Below are positions 1 through 13,299 of a DNA stretch of 64,000 nucleotides, one piece after another. The notes below the pieces were generated by a model. That model searched no databases. It was not told where the DNA came from and saw only the letters and a program-made list of their open reading frames with translations. Where the stretch lies: assembly GCF_002878395.1 (NCBI RefSeq), contig NC_061122.1:73565458-73629457 (forward strand), in the 5' to 3' direction. A program made the translations under genes and the position numbers. This DNA comes from Capsicum annuum. Its lineage: Eukaryota; Streptophyta; Magnoliopsida; Solanales; Solanaceae. How positions within the stretch are numbered: position 1 is the first letter of the stretch; the number at the start of each line of letters is the position of its first letter.

Positions 1-1227
1 ACCCAAAATAGGTTGGGGTCGAATCCACATGGACAAAAGAAAAGGGTTTCAATACTTGAGAGTGTTAGAATTTAACTGGCAGTTGACCCGTAATGTGTGG
101 TAAACAAACATGGAACTAAAAAATGGGGGTGTTTGAATGATTTTAAATTGAACAATTTTATTATTTTAAGACTACCATTTTGAAGCTAGAAAAATTAGAG
201 ATTAATCAAGTGTTGATAGGACTTGGGGTTATTCATTCCTAGGTATGGGTTCATGCATGGGTATTTGATTATTTGTCCAAATTTATATAGAATTCATGGG
301 TAGGCTAGAGGTCGAACCTTTGGTGTCAATTTGTCAATAAAATACCAAGTATAACAAATAGGTTCTATCGAACACCTCATAAGTATAATAATTTCACCAA
401 TATATGGCCTCAACCATCCTTATGTCTAAGAGATGTTATTAATGAACTAATTCAAGCTATTATTTACACCCATTCCTCACTCATATCTGCTCTGTCAAGA
501 ATGATATGCATTCTACGGTAATTGTGGTTTGTCATCCCTAATTCTCAGTTAAAACATGGAATAAATGTAAAACCCATATCAAATAGCTAATTAGCAAAAC
601 AAATAAACAAAATCCATGCACTAATCACAACCTATTGAAGTATAACCCCAAGATAAAAAATTAGCTACTCATAAAGAGAGAAAGTAAAGCCATACCAAAA
701 TTTCCATCAAATTAATCCATCGAAAATAATGAGAATGAAAAATCCATGCTTTAATTTCGATAAATCTTCAATATAAATCTCTAATTCTTCACTTGAGAGT
801 CACTCTAATGTATTCTTATCTCCTGAGTAGTACAATAATGCTCAATGATAGTGGAAATGAGCTTAAAAAAACCCTTTTGACCCCAATTTCATGTTTTCCA
901 AATACAACAAAAATTCCACCACAATCTTGATCTACTTGTTCAAATCCAACATAGATCAAAAGAAGATGGGGTGCACGTTGGGCATTGATTGTTTTTTTTG
1001 TCCATTTTGGCCACTCGCTTACCCAGGTGGACTACCGATATGTCATGTGATCTTTAAGGCACTTTTTCTTTCATATTTGACCTTCTTTTTACTTGAATTA
1101 CTTGCTCATCTTTATTTTCAAACGTTACCTGCAAAAATGAGCATTATACATGAGATTACCAAAAATTTAAAGGAATATCATGATAAGCTTAAAAGGTGCT
1201 AACGATTCATCAAATGGACGTCTTTTA
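1..1227 (-). repeat. Element H: 3' LTR, cut by the window's left edge
   Basis: Read on the minus strand, this is the LTR of an Athila/Tat-like element. Its upstream end abuts a purine-rich tract at 1228-1252. At the far end (positions 1-40) it carries the U5-type block GGATTCGACCCCAACC, which is also found near the 3' ends of the other Athila/Tat-like LTRs here. The expected CA end lies outside the window. The start looks like TA instead of TG (about 1227), so the boundary is good to about 15 bp. A 103-codon open stretch at 891-1202 (+) is antisense to the LTR and is not taken as a gene. Confidence 0.7.
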
Positions 1228-1260
1228 ACCTCCCAAACTTGAACTATTGCTTGTCCTCAA
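1228..1260 (-). other. Element H: polypurine tract and conserved 3' block
   Basis: The minus strand reads TTGAGGACAAGCAA, a short gap, then AAGTTTGGGAGG immediately before the LTR. This is the plus-strand priming polypurine tract of an LTR retrotransposon. The GAGGACAAGCAA part is shared with elements G and J (and more weakly H2) at the same place. Confidence 0.7.
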
Positions 1261-4200
1261 GCACCAAGAATAATCTAATGAGATAGGGTATTTATCACTT
1301 AAGCCCTCCCAAAAAAAAGCCATACTAAATATTTAGGATAACAAACCTCAACAAAGACTTCTCAAACATGTCATGGAAACAACTAAACCATATTTTTTAA
1401 TAAGCGCATATCTATGATGCAAGAATGCTAGTTTATATCGAATGAACCTTTCAAATCAACAAAGAATCTCAAGAGGTGACACAAAATCTTCAAAGATAAT
1501 CTCAATCTTCACAATACAAATTAACTTGATTATTTAACCAAACCTAGAGTAGGACATCACCTTTTACCCTAAATTATTGGTGTCGCTCTCATTTAAGAGT
1601 TAGCTCCACATACATAAGACATTTCAATTCTTAAAAGAGCTTAAATAATGAAAATATTTGTACTCTCTCCCGTAAAGAAATTCATATACAATGAGTAGAA
1701 CCATAGGGATGCCCTTTGTGTTTTTCTCCACTAATGTATACTTACCTAGTTTGGAATTTCCAAGGTCTTGTGGTCTACATGAAGGTTTAAGGTGTAGGAA
1801 GGAATATCTGAATCAAGTGACTAAAAACCTCATCTAACACAATCGCTCATACTCTTATAACATAAATTTTCCAAATTATCCATCTTATTCATATTCAAAT
1901 CATATCCCTAGCTTACCGTAACCTTTATCTTAGCATTTTCCAGATAAATCCAATCCATAATTTCTTTCTTCACTTCTTTGTCTTTCTTAAGAAATTATCT
2001 AACTTTAAGCTCTTTTTATCCCCTCATTTGTCTAATTTCTCTATGATTTGTATGGGCTAGGCTATTCAACTTTATCATCAATCCTATCTCTTGTCTCATA
2101 AGAACATGATTTGACTGCCTTACATACACCTTTCTTTACTCATCTTAGCATATCACATTCTTCCCTTGAACATGTAGTTTGAACTACCCTTACATTATTC
2201 TTATAAATACACAACCCCTTAAACTTAGGATTTGGCCTATATTTCATTATTTAAAATCATGTGATGCATCAAAGGAGGTTAAGTTCCAAAAGCAATATTT
2301 TCAAACTGGTTTAGGTGTTTTAGCAATATTATCATTACAACAAGAAAGAAAAATTGGAAAAAGGATCAAAAGGGTTAACTAAGGAACAATGTTAAGGTGA
2401 GAATTTTGCTAAGTGACTGGTCAAAATTGGCCTTAGGCCATCCTTCAAACAAAGCTTTCCTAGGATTTCACTTTGAATATACTCGGTTCAAGTTCTAGAC
2501 TGCATATGTGTACAAGAACTATTCAAAAATCTCAACACACATGGCATCATTCTAAGAGTAAAAAGTTAGTCTCCCAACTAATTTGAGAAATTTAAGCTTA
2601 ATAAGTTACTCCAAGTCAAAGACTCATCCTTGTATAGTTAGCGCCAAAAATTGAATTTAATGGTCTCACTTAAGAGAGCTCAAAAACATCCTTGTTCTTT
2701 TCCAAAAAAGAGAACTACATGTTTGTTTTTTCTCAAAATAATTCCATTCCTTGCCAATGACATTTTGAAAGTATTTTCAAACTTTTTCCTATTTCACCTA
2801 AGAATGATCCCTCATTATCTACCATGGGTGAAATATCACTTGGATCAACATAGAAACTAAACTAAAATATATACAGAGGATCAAAAGAAAGAAATAACAA
2901 GATTTTGCTCCTTAGAAAAGAACTGAGTTTTGCAGAAAACACTTGTTATTTATTGGACATATATTTATACAAAAGGAGACAAGAATAATGAAAATCAACC
3001 TTCCAAGCATCATCCAAAATACACCATATATATCAATACGATCACAATCGGGTATCACAATACAAGAAACAGGCCCGAAAAAGGCAATTTCTGACATTAT
3101 CATCCATATGCCCAACAAGGGACACATCCAAAGTCTTGTCAATAATGAAGAACAAGCTCCACGAGGGCTAAATATACATTAAAATATAAAAATAAATAGA
3201 GTATATCTCCATAATCCATATAACCAATGCCATCAAGTGAAATAAATGGGTACATATCATCAAATATAGGATAAGATGCCCCACCCCCAACAAAAAGTCA
3301 TTGCATTGTCCTCAATAAAAAAATAAAATAAGAGTAAAGGCTCTCTATGGTGCACTAGGTGCTCGGGTCCATATCAGTGGATGGTCGTACTATCTTACTA
3401 GGAGCCTTATCAGACTAGGCTTCTCTATGCAGGTTCACTACAAATGGTAACTCATCTTGCTTTGCACTTTCGGACATCGTTGGACTATTTTAGAGGTTGG
3501 TTATTTTTCCTTTTTGATTGTAGCTTATGTCTTGTCCTTATCCAGAGTTGTGCCCTTCTTATCATCCCATGAAAAATTCATCCATGGAGACATACCTATG
3601 ATAAAAAAGAACAAACCAAATAAAAAAAGGATAAAACACTTTTTTGGTATTTCCATATACTAAGATTGGAAATAAAGCTAAACAACAATAAAGAGGAATG
3701 CAAGGTAACATGGTCAATACAATTCATGGGTCTCTTTCACCACAACAATCCACCATTGAGACTCTACATTACTGCATTATCTTCATATTTGAAATTTATC
3801 TCATAGAACATCCATGGCACTAATAGAAACAAAAATAACCCTATACCCTTATGATTAGTGACACACAATCTATCATAGGCAAGGTAAGTATTCATTTCTC
3901 TTGAGTTACTCAAACTTCACCTGGAATGCTATGATAAGCTAGTTTATAGACCAAAGACATGGAATCAACATTTATCAATAACTTAAACCAAAAACCACTA
4001 GTTTTTTGCCATTAAGTGGAAATTGGACTCATATTTATGCCTTAAGAATGAATATATTAACCATTAGTAGCATTCAAGACATCTCTCTCTCATTGACGTT
4101 TTAACAAACATATGGTGTGCATGAAAGGTTTGAGATTTAAAAATATAATAAAACACATATGCGCCATCCCAATTCACCAAGTCATCACCAAAAACACCAT

Positions 4201-4270
4201 TGGTACTCATACGAACCCAATTAGATGACCAAATGCTCAATTTAGGAGAAAAACTTCAAGTGGGTATTAA
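1261..4270 (-). other. Element H: 3' non-coding interior, no gene
   Basis: About 3 kb of AT-rich sequence between the polypurine tract of H and the LTR of H2. On the minus strand, 3,240-3,330 has the GGGGGTGGGG and 'gaggacaatgca' wording typical of the long 3' non-coding part of Athila/Tat-like elements. Short open stretches on both strands (2651-2860, 2912-3142, 2943-3182, 3457-3663) have no recognisable motif and overlap one another. I see no gene. Where H ends and other old sequence begins cannot be placed. Confidence 0.45.
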
Positions 4271-5581
4271 TGTAGCCTAAGTTATACATTCAAATAAAGC
4301 ATAACACAATTAATATTAAATATAGTAACCCAATTGAGGTCGGGGTCGAACCCATAGGGAATAGAGAGAATATCTCTTATGAATTTTGTAAAGTGGCTGA
4401 AAAAATGCAAAAAATTAAATGGGGATTTTGTGAGAATAATATCAAGAGTAACAAATCTTGTTCGCTTTATTTGAAATCAATAAGAGATGAATATTAGGAT
4501 TGTGTTCCTCCTGATCTCCTAACTCTATACAATTATTGTGGTCTACTGAACTATCTGAATACCTTACATAAAGAATATGATAAGATTGGTATCACCAACC
4601 ATCTTGTGAATGCCTTTGATATATTTCACTCATTACTTTGTGAGTATCAGAGTGTCTCCTTATAAACCTTTATCTTGGATCCTAGATTAACTATTACCTT
4701 TTGAGTGTCAAGTTAATTAGACAAAGGATTGTATCCTCAAATTAATGTTATGATCTTCTTTTCATAATCTCTAACTCTTTTATGGAGTAAGTATCAAATA
4801 TATGTTTGTTCTTAACTTATGCAATTTCTAAAAAAGCAAACAAATCAAAGAAGGTCACAATACATGCAGGAATATTGATCAAGAACAACTTCAGACTTTC
4901 TCTACTTTGTTATTCTATCAGGGTTCCCATAACCCTCGTTTGGTGGTTTAGTCGTACATGTTTGCAAGAAAATCAATTGAATTCAATAAATAATGAATAT
5001 GAATAAGTTTACAGTAATTTATGAAAAAAAACCCAAAATCTCAAATTATTAATAAACCATAAAAACCAAAAACAATGGATTCCAAGATAAAAAGTTGAAT
5101 CTTAGAATCAATATAGTATTGTGAATATAAACAGTGTGTAAACTAAGACAAAATCATCCCAATTGTATTTATAGATTACATAAAAACCCTAAAAATCCTA
5201 AACCAAATAAAAAAGAAAAATTGGGTGGGTGAGCACTTATGAACTTCCATATACGAATCCACTTACAAGGGGCGTAAGTGGTACTTATACCCCATAAGTA
5301 GGTGTCATAACTCTCAGATAAAATCTTCAGCTTTTAAAAGCTTTTGTCTGACACCTATAGAGGGACCTACGACCATCTTAGGTACCACTTACGGGTCGTA
5401 AATAGGCTCGTAAATGGTCTTTATGTACTCCTTTTCATCATCTTTTCTTCTCTTCAACTTCAAAACCTAGTTCCATTCAAAAAAAACATAAAAACATGTC
5501 ACATCTAAAAAAAATAAACCTAAGTACTTGCATATTTTCTGGTAGTAAGCACCAAAAGTGTCATGAGACCATGGCATGTCA
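4271..5581 (-). repeat. Element H2: 3' LTR
   Basis: On the minus strand the LTR starts TGACATGCC directly after a purine tract (5582-5612). It carries the U5-type block GGGTTCGACCCCGACCTC at 4,335-4,360 and probably ends in ...GGCTACA at 4271, giving about 1.3 kb. A cluster of CGTAAGTGG/CCACTTACG-type palindromic words lies at 5,255-5,420, in the upstream part of the LTR. Orientation agrees with the broken ORF to the right. The LTR end is inferred by comparison with element D. Confidence 0.7.
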
Positions 5582-5612
5582 ACACCCTCAACTTAGAACA
5601 TTCGCATGTCCT
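5582..5612 (-). other. Element H2: polypurine tract and 3' block
   Basis: The minus strand reads CCTAAGGACATGCGAATG, then TTCTAAGTTGAGGGTGT, then the LTR start. It matches the arrangement in H, G and J, with decay. Confidence 0.65.
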
Positions 5613-7425
5613 TAGGAAACAAACACAAAAACATAATAACATAATGCTTAACCAAGAGAAACCAAAGGTACGTACAACAGTTAACTCAATTTCAGCACAA
5701 AAACATTACCCCCTCTTTTTTTCAAATTTTTGAAACTACTGTATAGATCTATGTAACACAATAATGTTGCACAAATGATTTAATCTAAGGCATTATATTA
5801 GAAACAAACAATACAAAAAATATATAGTATACACTACTCGTATAGATAAGCAGCTAGTAACACAACTCATGTACCCTCACAGAAAGAGTCCCAAACTCAC
5901 GGTATAAGATTGTATGGAAATGTAAGGGACTATGTAAATATACTCTCGCTCTGAAAAGAAGTTCCAATCAATGTGCATAGAATACCATAGGCTTACCCTT
6001 ATTATTTTACCTTGTTTTTTTAGACGGTTGGACTAAGAGCACTATAGGACTTAATTTGGTTTGTAATATAGGCTTGGAGGCTGAAATGGTACATTTTTAA
6101 CTAGTGAATCACCCTCTTTGACACTGCAATTAAATTTAGGATCCACTTCTTAATTAACTAACTTTTTCCTCCCTTATTTCTTGTTTTTCTATTTTATTAC
6201 TTAGGTTAGGTGTGGTTTCTTTATTTTCTCTTTTTTCAATTTTCTTTCTATTTGCTTTACTCTTTTTCCATTTTTTACCACACCCAACCTTACTTCCTTT
6301 TCTCTTATTCAAACCCTTCTTCATATCGAATTATAACTACGCTTCCCTATAATTGTCACCCTTAGCTTATACAATTTTCCTGAGCTGACATGCACAATGT
6401 CCAAGGAGGGACAAGGGCCAAAATAGGTTCATTGTAACTAAACTAGGAAACTGAAAGGTGAAAAGAAGAAAATAGGTTTATGTAGGCTCAAATCAGGGAT
6501 CAAGGGATACTTATTCATATTTCTATGGTCATTTAGGCTATGGATGGACTAAATTCAAAAATAGCCTATGATCATGTCCTAACCAACTATCCTACAACCT
6601 AGGAAAGACTAACCAAGCAAGTTCTGTATTAAATGAACAAGGAGAACTAGGTAAGTATCGCACACATACATAATACAGTGTTATAATACCATCTACTACC
6701 TATCCATTTTATGCAAATGCTAATTTATAATTATTTATCCCTAATCCTAATGCCATAATAAGATTCACATTACTCACACATATATTCACATCACACAATT
6801 CATAAAAATCCTTTGGGAGGGGTATCAATTTTGAAATACTTACAAACAAACAAAGTATATCTACTACCCTTCAGTTCCTAATTTTTCGCCAAATTAAACA
6901 CATACAGAACATAATACTATATATGAAATAAACATAAAAAAAACTTAAACATGCTAGTTCAACTATGATAATACAGTTGACGAGAAAAGAAATATGAGAA
7001 GAAAACCCTCGGTTGTGGCACAAACCTACCCCCAACTAAAGAATATACAATGTCCCAGTGCATAACTACATTATAAAATAGAGACATACCTGGGATGCTC
7101 TAGGCTTCCATAGAAGACTCACCCCCTATTTGGGGAACCTTATGGTTCATCCTATAGAGGTGGTGGTAGGAAATGACTAAAAGATGGGCCTACTACTATC
7201 TCATCTTGTCTCTACTCCTCAATAGATTAGAACACCCTAGAATCATGGGTACCCCTTTTAAGGGCATGATTAAATGGTATAGTATGGGTCTTATAGCTCC
7301 TCATTGTGACCTCTCTTAGCCCCAACAATTGAGATCATATCCTTGTTCATAAATAAATCATATTTTTTAGGTAGAGGTGGAGGCAATAGTTATGTGAAAG
7401 TTGGGATGACTAGAAGAATAATTGA
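5613..7425 (-). other. Element H2: 3' non-coding interior
   Basis: About 1.8 kb between the C-terminal end of the H2 ORF and the polypurine tract. It is AT-rich with many stops in all frames. It includes a pyrimidine-rich stretch (about 6,165-6,310) that holds an inverted repeat, listed separately. Long 3' non-coding regions are usual for Athila/Tat-like elements. No gene seen. Confidence 0.55.
6201..6292. repeat. Imperfect inverted repeat in a pyrimidine-rich tract
   Basis: The arm TTAGGTTAGGTGTGGTT (6201-6217) is the inverse of TACCACACCCAACCTTA (6276-6292), matching at 14 of 17 positions. The loop between them is almost pure C/T. It lies in the 3' non-coding part of H2. It could form a stem in the element RNA; no function is known. 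Confidence 0.5.
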
Positions 7426-7429
7426 AAAT

Positions 7430-8413
7430 TAGCTCTTCATCAATGATTGCACCTCCATGTGTAATGTATCTATCTCCACGTAGAAGATAGATAAATCAGG
7501 AACCTAAACGTTAAGCAACGATGTAGTCATCCTATCCTCAAGGCTATTAATTTGAGCATGAATCAACTTTTTATACTCTTCCATATCATTCCTCATCCTT
7601 ACCTCAAATTGGGCTTTAGTAATCACAAGGGTTGTCCAAATACAAGGTTGAATTTGTCCATAATGTGCAGCCAAGTGAGACTCCATTTGAGTAAGGAGTG
7701 ATGTCTCCTCATCCTACTACTCAACTAGGCACTATAGAAATTTATGTGCCAATAATTGAAGGGCAAGGAAGAAAAAAAGATGCCCTAACTAGCTCAGAAG
7801 TAAAAGTCAGGACTGACGTAGATATAGTCCTCTCACCAGCAATAGTAATGGGAAAATCTCTCTAATTGCCCATCTCAATATTAATACTAATGACCGACCT
7901 CTCAACTGGCTTAACCAGAATGGCAGGTCCCTCATAATGGATTGCAATAGTTGTGGGAGGTGGATATACTATCTATGTAAAGACCAAGTATGCAAAATTC
8001 ATGATCAAAATAATAGTTACAGTGCTTGACACCTTAATCCTATTATCAAAATTAGGAATAGTTCATCCCAGTCGCATCACATAGCTTCTAGATTAGACAA
8101 GGTAAATAGATTAAGGTTGTATCAGTGAATGCTCTAACACAAATCTCCAGCTAGATTACTGCAGCAAAATCTATATCATATCCAGTAAGTAGGCTGGAAA
8201 ATAATATGATTTTATCCTATATAAGTATGTTGTCTGATAAATTCAAACTCACCCTAAAACATACAGTGATCCATAAAAATTTTACCACAAAATGCAGTGC
8301 TACCTTTTTATCTCCTTCTTACCCTCTATCTATGGAGCATCAGTGCCTAAGTTAAAAATATGGGTGGCTATCTACCCAACAAAATCAAATTTCTCTTGTC
8401 GATGCTCGACGTA
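7430..8413 (-). pseudogene. Element H2 ORF, C-terminal part (plant transposon-protein-like)
   Basis: Minus-strand remnant with several stops and frameshifts. The best piece, 7686-7504, is open for 60 codons and contains QIQPCIWTTLV followed by a charged coiled-coil-like helix (MRNDMEEYKKLIHAQINSLE). After the stop come VPDLSIFYVEIDTLHMEV and similar residues. This order (QPW-like motif, helical region, 'DLS...LR.DVD' tail) is how I recall the C-terminus of Solanaceae ORFs with the 'putative plant transposon protein' domain. The upstream part (7,900-8,300) is acidic and proline/threonine-rich where readable. The ORF continues at 18,599-18,768 and 20,263-21,158; array J separates the pieces. 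The molecular function of this family is not established. Confidence 0.6.
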
Positions 8414-9948
8414 TGATCTTAGGCATATTTGTATATCCAAGAACCGTTATTCACCCATATTTGAATTTATTTTCACAATAAAGATTTTGTTAATTATATT
8501 GAATTGTGAGCTAAATTGTGTTTCATGGCTTACCGATGTGATCAGAGATACAGGGTAAATTTCCTATAGATTTGGATAAAAATTGGATACATATCATGAA
8601 GAGGTGAAAGACCATGTTGATCAAGTCCAAGAACATATGTAGATGCACTAGACCAAGGATAAAAGAAAGGAGCTAATGAATTATGAGAATTAAGAGAAGA
8701 AATAGAGTAAAATTCCTGTGACGCAAAGCTAACTCGATTGGAAAAAGTTGTGCCTTAGCTAAAATTTCAATAGAAACCTCCAGTGCATCGACACGAAGTC
8801 AACACATCACGTCGATGCATAACTTTTGATACTTAACCAATATTTGAGACGATAATTCCTGTGACACGATGCGATATCGGTCACATCATGTGTTGAAGAA
8901 TTAGACTTAGTTGGATTCTTAAAGGAAAATTTCAGTACATCAATGCTATGTTGACACGATGCGTTGGCCTGATCAATTCAATTAGTGATGCATCACGTCA
9001 AGTGTGCAGATCTGCTAAAATTTTCCCAAGTATAAAAGAAACATGTGATCACAATTTTAAAAACTTTTGACAAGCATAGCAGCGGCATAAAAATATAGAA
9101 TTCTTTCTTTTAGGGTTCTTATTATTTCTTTTGAACTTCTTTACCTCAATATTAATTTTGGGTATGATTAACTACATATTTTTGATGTTTAATTCAAACA
9201 TGAGTGGCTAGATTTCCTTATTCTGGGGTTAAGGCCAAGAACAACATTACTCTTTGATATTCTTTATAGTAGTTTTTTTTATTATCATCTGGGTTGTTCT
9301 TAATTTCTTGAGCTTACTATTTTGATGAGTGGACACCATTATAATAAATCTATATTTCTATGTGAATTTGAGAGGAGAATCAAAGGATAAAATAAAGAAA
9401 TTACGGAGCAAGGTTCTTACCTTTTTTATAAAATAAGGGGTTCAAATTAGCATATAGGATAGGGATCTACAAAGAAGCCTTGTTTGGTTCAATTGCAAGA
9501 AGATTACTTTATGAATCAACAAGAATTATCGTATCTCTACAAGAGTTGTAGCTGCAATATTCAATAGATAGAAGATTTATGGTTGGGAGACCAAAATCGT
9601 AGCCTAAACCTTGCGAAACAACAACCCGATAACCAATTAGACTGCTAAAAGAATTAAGAATTGTATAATTGTGCGAAAAGCCTCAACCTTAGAATTCTTA
9701 TCATTATTGTTTACAACAGTTGTTTACTTTTCTCTAGTCATAAACTTTTGTTTCTTATTTATTAATGTACATTTTTATTCTTAATTTAAAAATCATCTTG
9801 ATACTATTCAACACTTAATACTCACTGTCTAAAACTAAAATTTGGATAAATTTCTAGTTGCTTAGTCATTGTGGGAATGGTATTTGATAGTCTAAATCAC
9901 TATATTACTTGTACGTTGATATATATATATGTATGCGTCTGAGCTGCA
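8414..9948 (+). repeat. Element J: LTR copy 1
   Basis: Starts TGATCTTAGGCATATT and ends near ...GAGCTGCA before AAGTTTTTGG. It aligns along its length with copies 2 and 3, including the block TCTAAATCACTATATTACTT near the end. CG-bearing words such as CATCACGTCGATGC cluster at 8,775-9,010. The copies look roughly 85-90% alike by eye. Confidence 0.8.
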
Positions 9949-11722
9949 ACAAGTTTTTGGTTGTGTGGGGTGGTTCATATTTGAACTTTATCTTTATCCC
10001 TTTCATCTGAAATTTCTGAACTATGCTGGTTTTTGGTTGAACAATTTCTATTTGTTATGTTTTTATGTTTTGTTGGGTTGTAAGTTGACTATTTGAATTA
10101 TTTCCAATTTTGGAAAGATTATTTCCCTCTTTGAAAAATTTAGTTTAAGGTATTTGTTTTATTTTCACCCTTCATGGTAACTCTCAGATTACAAAAATTA
10201 TGTGTGCCCTATTTGGCAATTCTTGTTTTTGTAACGTCATAGTTAGTTGCCTTCCTCTATGATAGATTGAAGATGACCGTCTTAAGGGGAGTGCGTTTTT
10301 AGAAGCTGAGAAAATAATAGGACCTCGATTACAACCTTTGAGAAATGTTGTGTGTTGGGCAAGATATTTTATTTTGTGATTATAAATGAAATTGTGTTAA
10401 AACAAAAGAATGAGATGTTTTAGATGTAAATCCCAACAAGTGTAGTTCGATATGATTGGTTTAATATTGAATTTAATAAAGAGCAATATCAAAAACCGTA
10501 AGGATCCAACTTGATTCTTAGCATGCACTGAGTGAGTGAGTATTTTTATACATTCTATATGTGTAGGAATGACTAGAACTTGCCCGGTGTGTTTACAAAG
10601 CGAAATAAAGGGTGTTGGGTGTAGGAAGTGATTTAGGCAGTTCTTTGTTTACCAAATTGTAAAGACTTTATTTACCTAGCCTTGTCCATGTCCTTAGTCA
10701 GCCTCGTTGAGCCTATAGCCTGATTTCTTTAGTAGCCTCAAATATAGTTTGATCCTTTCTTTGATAGACATTAATTCAATCCATAGTTCCTTAGATCTTT
10801 AATATAGATAATGGAATATGAGGGGAATATAAAATTTAAGAAGGAAAAAGGTGAAGGTGAAGATCTAAAGAAGTGTTCATTGTGTGTTTAATTATGACGG
10901 TTAGGAGTTAGAAAAAAATGTGATGAAATTTTCAGTTTTTATTTCCCGATTTTTGTTATAATGAACATGTTTTGGCCCGGCTCCATTTAGGACAATGTGC
11001 ACCTTAACCAAGGAAAATCGCTTAGGTTGGGGGTTGCTACTATAAGGGTCCTTAACAAGAATTGAGGGTGTGATGAAAAGTTGAGAATTGAACTATAATT
11101 TAAAAAGAAAAATACTCCTACCATGGTGTTGTTAATGTGCTAAAAAATGATTGTGATGAAACAATGGATGTCTAAATATAATGAAATGAAAAGTTAGGTT
11201 AATAAAATGTGATTTTTGTTGAAGATGGTTATGTATTAAAGTTCTTAGCGAGATTATTCACTATTTCCTAAATAGTTCTTACCCATCCCTTAGCCTGTAT
11301 TACAACCATAAAAGACCTAATTGATCTTACATTTCAACATCCGACTATTAGTGGAGTATTACACTAAGGGCAAGCTTATGGTTTATCACCTTTTATGTAT
11401 GAATTCTTTTTTGAGAGTGAGTGATTGAATTTTGATATACCCCCCCTCATGATAAAGATTGAAAAATTGTGAGTGATATCGGGAAAACTTTCTTGTTAGG
11501 AGGGTGTATGTGGATGAAAGTTTGAACTACTTATGGTGTTGCTTGATTGCGTGCTTTTATTAAGTTTGCCAACGAATTAAATGTCTCTGCTGTGATGATG
11601 AATGTGAAATAAAGTGTTCATGTTCCCTACGCTAGCATGATTAATAGGTTGTGATTAGAAGGTTTGATGATTGTGTTGCTTGAAGTTATTCGAGGACGAA
11701 CAAAGTTTTAAGTGTGGGATGG
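9949..11722 (+). other. Element J: interior copy 1, non-coding
   Basis: No ORF of note. It starts with AAGTTTTTGGTTGTGTGGGG, a possible decayed primer site of the tRNA-Asp type (TTTTTGG then TTG..GGGG retained), which is only weakly supported. It contains phrases repeated in interior copy 2, for example TTACAAAGCGAAATAAAGGG at 10,592 and about 15,953. It ends with a polypurine block (11,690-11,722). Confidence 0.75.
11690..11722 (+). other. Element J: polypurine tract before LTR copy 2
   Basis: CGAGGACGAACAAAG, then TTTTAAGTGTGGGATGG, directly before TGATCTTGGG. It corresponds to the block before LTR copy 3 (17,041-17,073) and to those of elements G, H and H2. Confidence 0.7.
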
Positions 11723-13278
11723 TGATCTTGGGCATATTTATATATCATAGCACTGCTATTAACCCATATTTGGATATGTTTTAAGGATAAAATTTGTGTT
11801 AATTATATTAAATTGTGAGCTAAATTGTATTTCATGGCTAACAGATGTTATCAGAGATACAAGGTAAATTTTCCATGGATTTGGATGAAAATTGGATACG
11901 TATCATGAAGATGTGAAAGACCATATTGATAAAGTCCAAGAACATGTGTAGATGCACTAAAGCAAGGATAAAAGAAAGGAGCTGAGGAATTACGAGAATT
12001 AAGAGAAGAAATAGAGTAAAATTCTAGTGTCGCAATGCTAACTCGATGCATCACGTCAACTGGTAAAAGTTGTGCCTTAGCCAAAATTTCATGAGCAAAT
12101 TCCAGTGCATCAACGCGAAATGAAAGCATCACATCGATGCATAAGTTTTGAAACTTAGTTGAAATTTGATATGACAATTCCAGTGACACGACGCTATGTC
12201 GATGCGTCGCATCATGTATTGAAGAATTAGACTTAGTCGGATTCTTAAAGACAGATTCCAATACATCAATGTTATGTTGATACAACATGTTGGACTGATC
12301 AACATGATTAGGAATGTGTCGCGTCAAGTGTGCAGATCTGGTAAAAATTTTCCAAGTGTAAAAGAAATACGTGAGCAAAATTCCAAACACTTTTGGCAAG
12401 CATAGCAGCGGCGAAAAAGTATAGAATTCTTTCTTTTAGGGTTCTTATTATTTCTTTTGAATTTCTTTACCTCAAGATTAATTTTGGATGTGATTAATTA
12501 CATATTTTTCATGTTTAATTCAAACATAAGTGTCTAGATACCCTTATTCTGGGGTTGACACCAAGGACGTGATTACTCTTTGATAGTCTTTATAGTAGTT
12601 TCTTTTTGTATTATCATCTGGGTTGTGCTTAATTTCTTGAGCTTACTATTTTGATGAGTGGCCACCATTAGAATAAATCTATATTTCTATCTAAATTTGG
12701 GAGGAGAATCTAAGGATAGAATGAAGAAATTAAGGAGCAAGGTTCTTACCCTTTTTATAAAATAAGAGGTTTAACTTAGCATCTAGGATAGGGATCTATC
12801 TAGTAGCCTTGTTTGGTTCAATTGCAAGAATATTACTTTATGAATCAAGAAGAAATATTGTATCTCTACTGGAGTTGTAGCTACAATATTCAATAGATAG
12901 AAGATTTGAGGTCGGGAGACCCTAATCGTAGCCTAAACCTTGCAAAACCAACAACCTGATAACCAATTAGACTACTAAAAGAATTGAGAATTGTATGATT
13001 GTGCGAAAACCCTCAACCCAGGAATTCTTACCATTATTGTTTACAATCGTTGCTTGCTTTGCTCTAGTCATAAAATTTTATTTTTTATTTATTAATGTAC
13101 ATTTTAATTCTTAATTTCAAAATCATCTTGATACTATACAACACTTAATACTCACTGTCTAAAACTAAAAGTTGGTTAAATTTCATGTTGTTTAGTCCTC
13201 ATGGGAATGATATCTGATTGTCTAAATCACTAAATTACTTGTACGTTCACATGCACTTGCATGTGTGTCTAAGCCACA
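11723..13278 (+). repeat. Element J: LTR copy 2
   Basis: Starts TGATCTTGGGCATATT and ends ...AAGCCACA. Its CG-bearing word cluster lies at 12,040-12,335. A 182-codon antisense open stretch (12399-11851) falls wholly inside the LTR. Copies 1 and 3 carry the same sequence broken by stops and it shows no motif, so it is not called a gene. Confidence 0.8.
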
Positions 13279-13294
13279 ATAAGTTTTTGGTTGC

Positions 13295-13299
13295 GTAGG
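13295..13299. repeat. Target duplication GTAGG left of solo LTR N1
   Basis: GTAGG at 13,295-13,299 matches GTAGG at 15,321-15,325. The uninterrupted J interior (copy 1) has the equivalent single sequence GTGGGG at this place, so the empty site is also seen. Confidence 0.9.

Noticed and set aside
891..1202. 103-codon open frame near the left edge
   Set aside because: Antisense within the LTR of element H; no recognisable domain and no support for a promoter or splice context.
2912..3182. Overlapping open frames on both strands
   Set aside because: They are mirror images over the same AT-rich 3' non-coding stretch, with no motif on either strand.
9929..9942. Short TA-repeat tract
   Set aside because: A small microsatellite-like run at the end of LTR copy 1; too short and isolated to interpret.
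11851..12399. 182-codon open frame on the minus strand, the longest in the window
   Set aside because: It lies wholly inside LTR copy 2 of element J, antisense. The corresponding stretches of copies 1 and 3 are broken by stops, and the protein has internal repetition that mirrors the palindromic word cluster. No motif seen.
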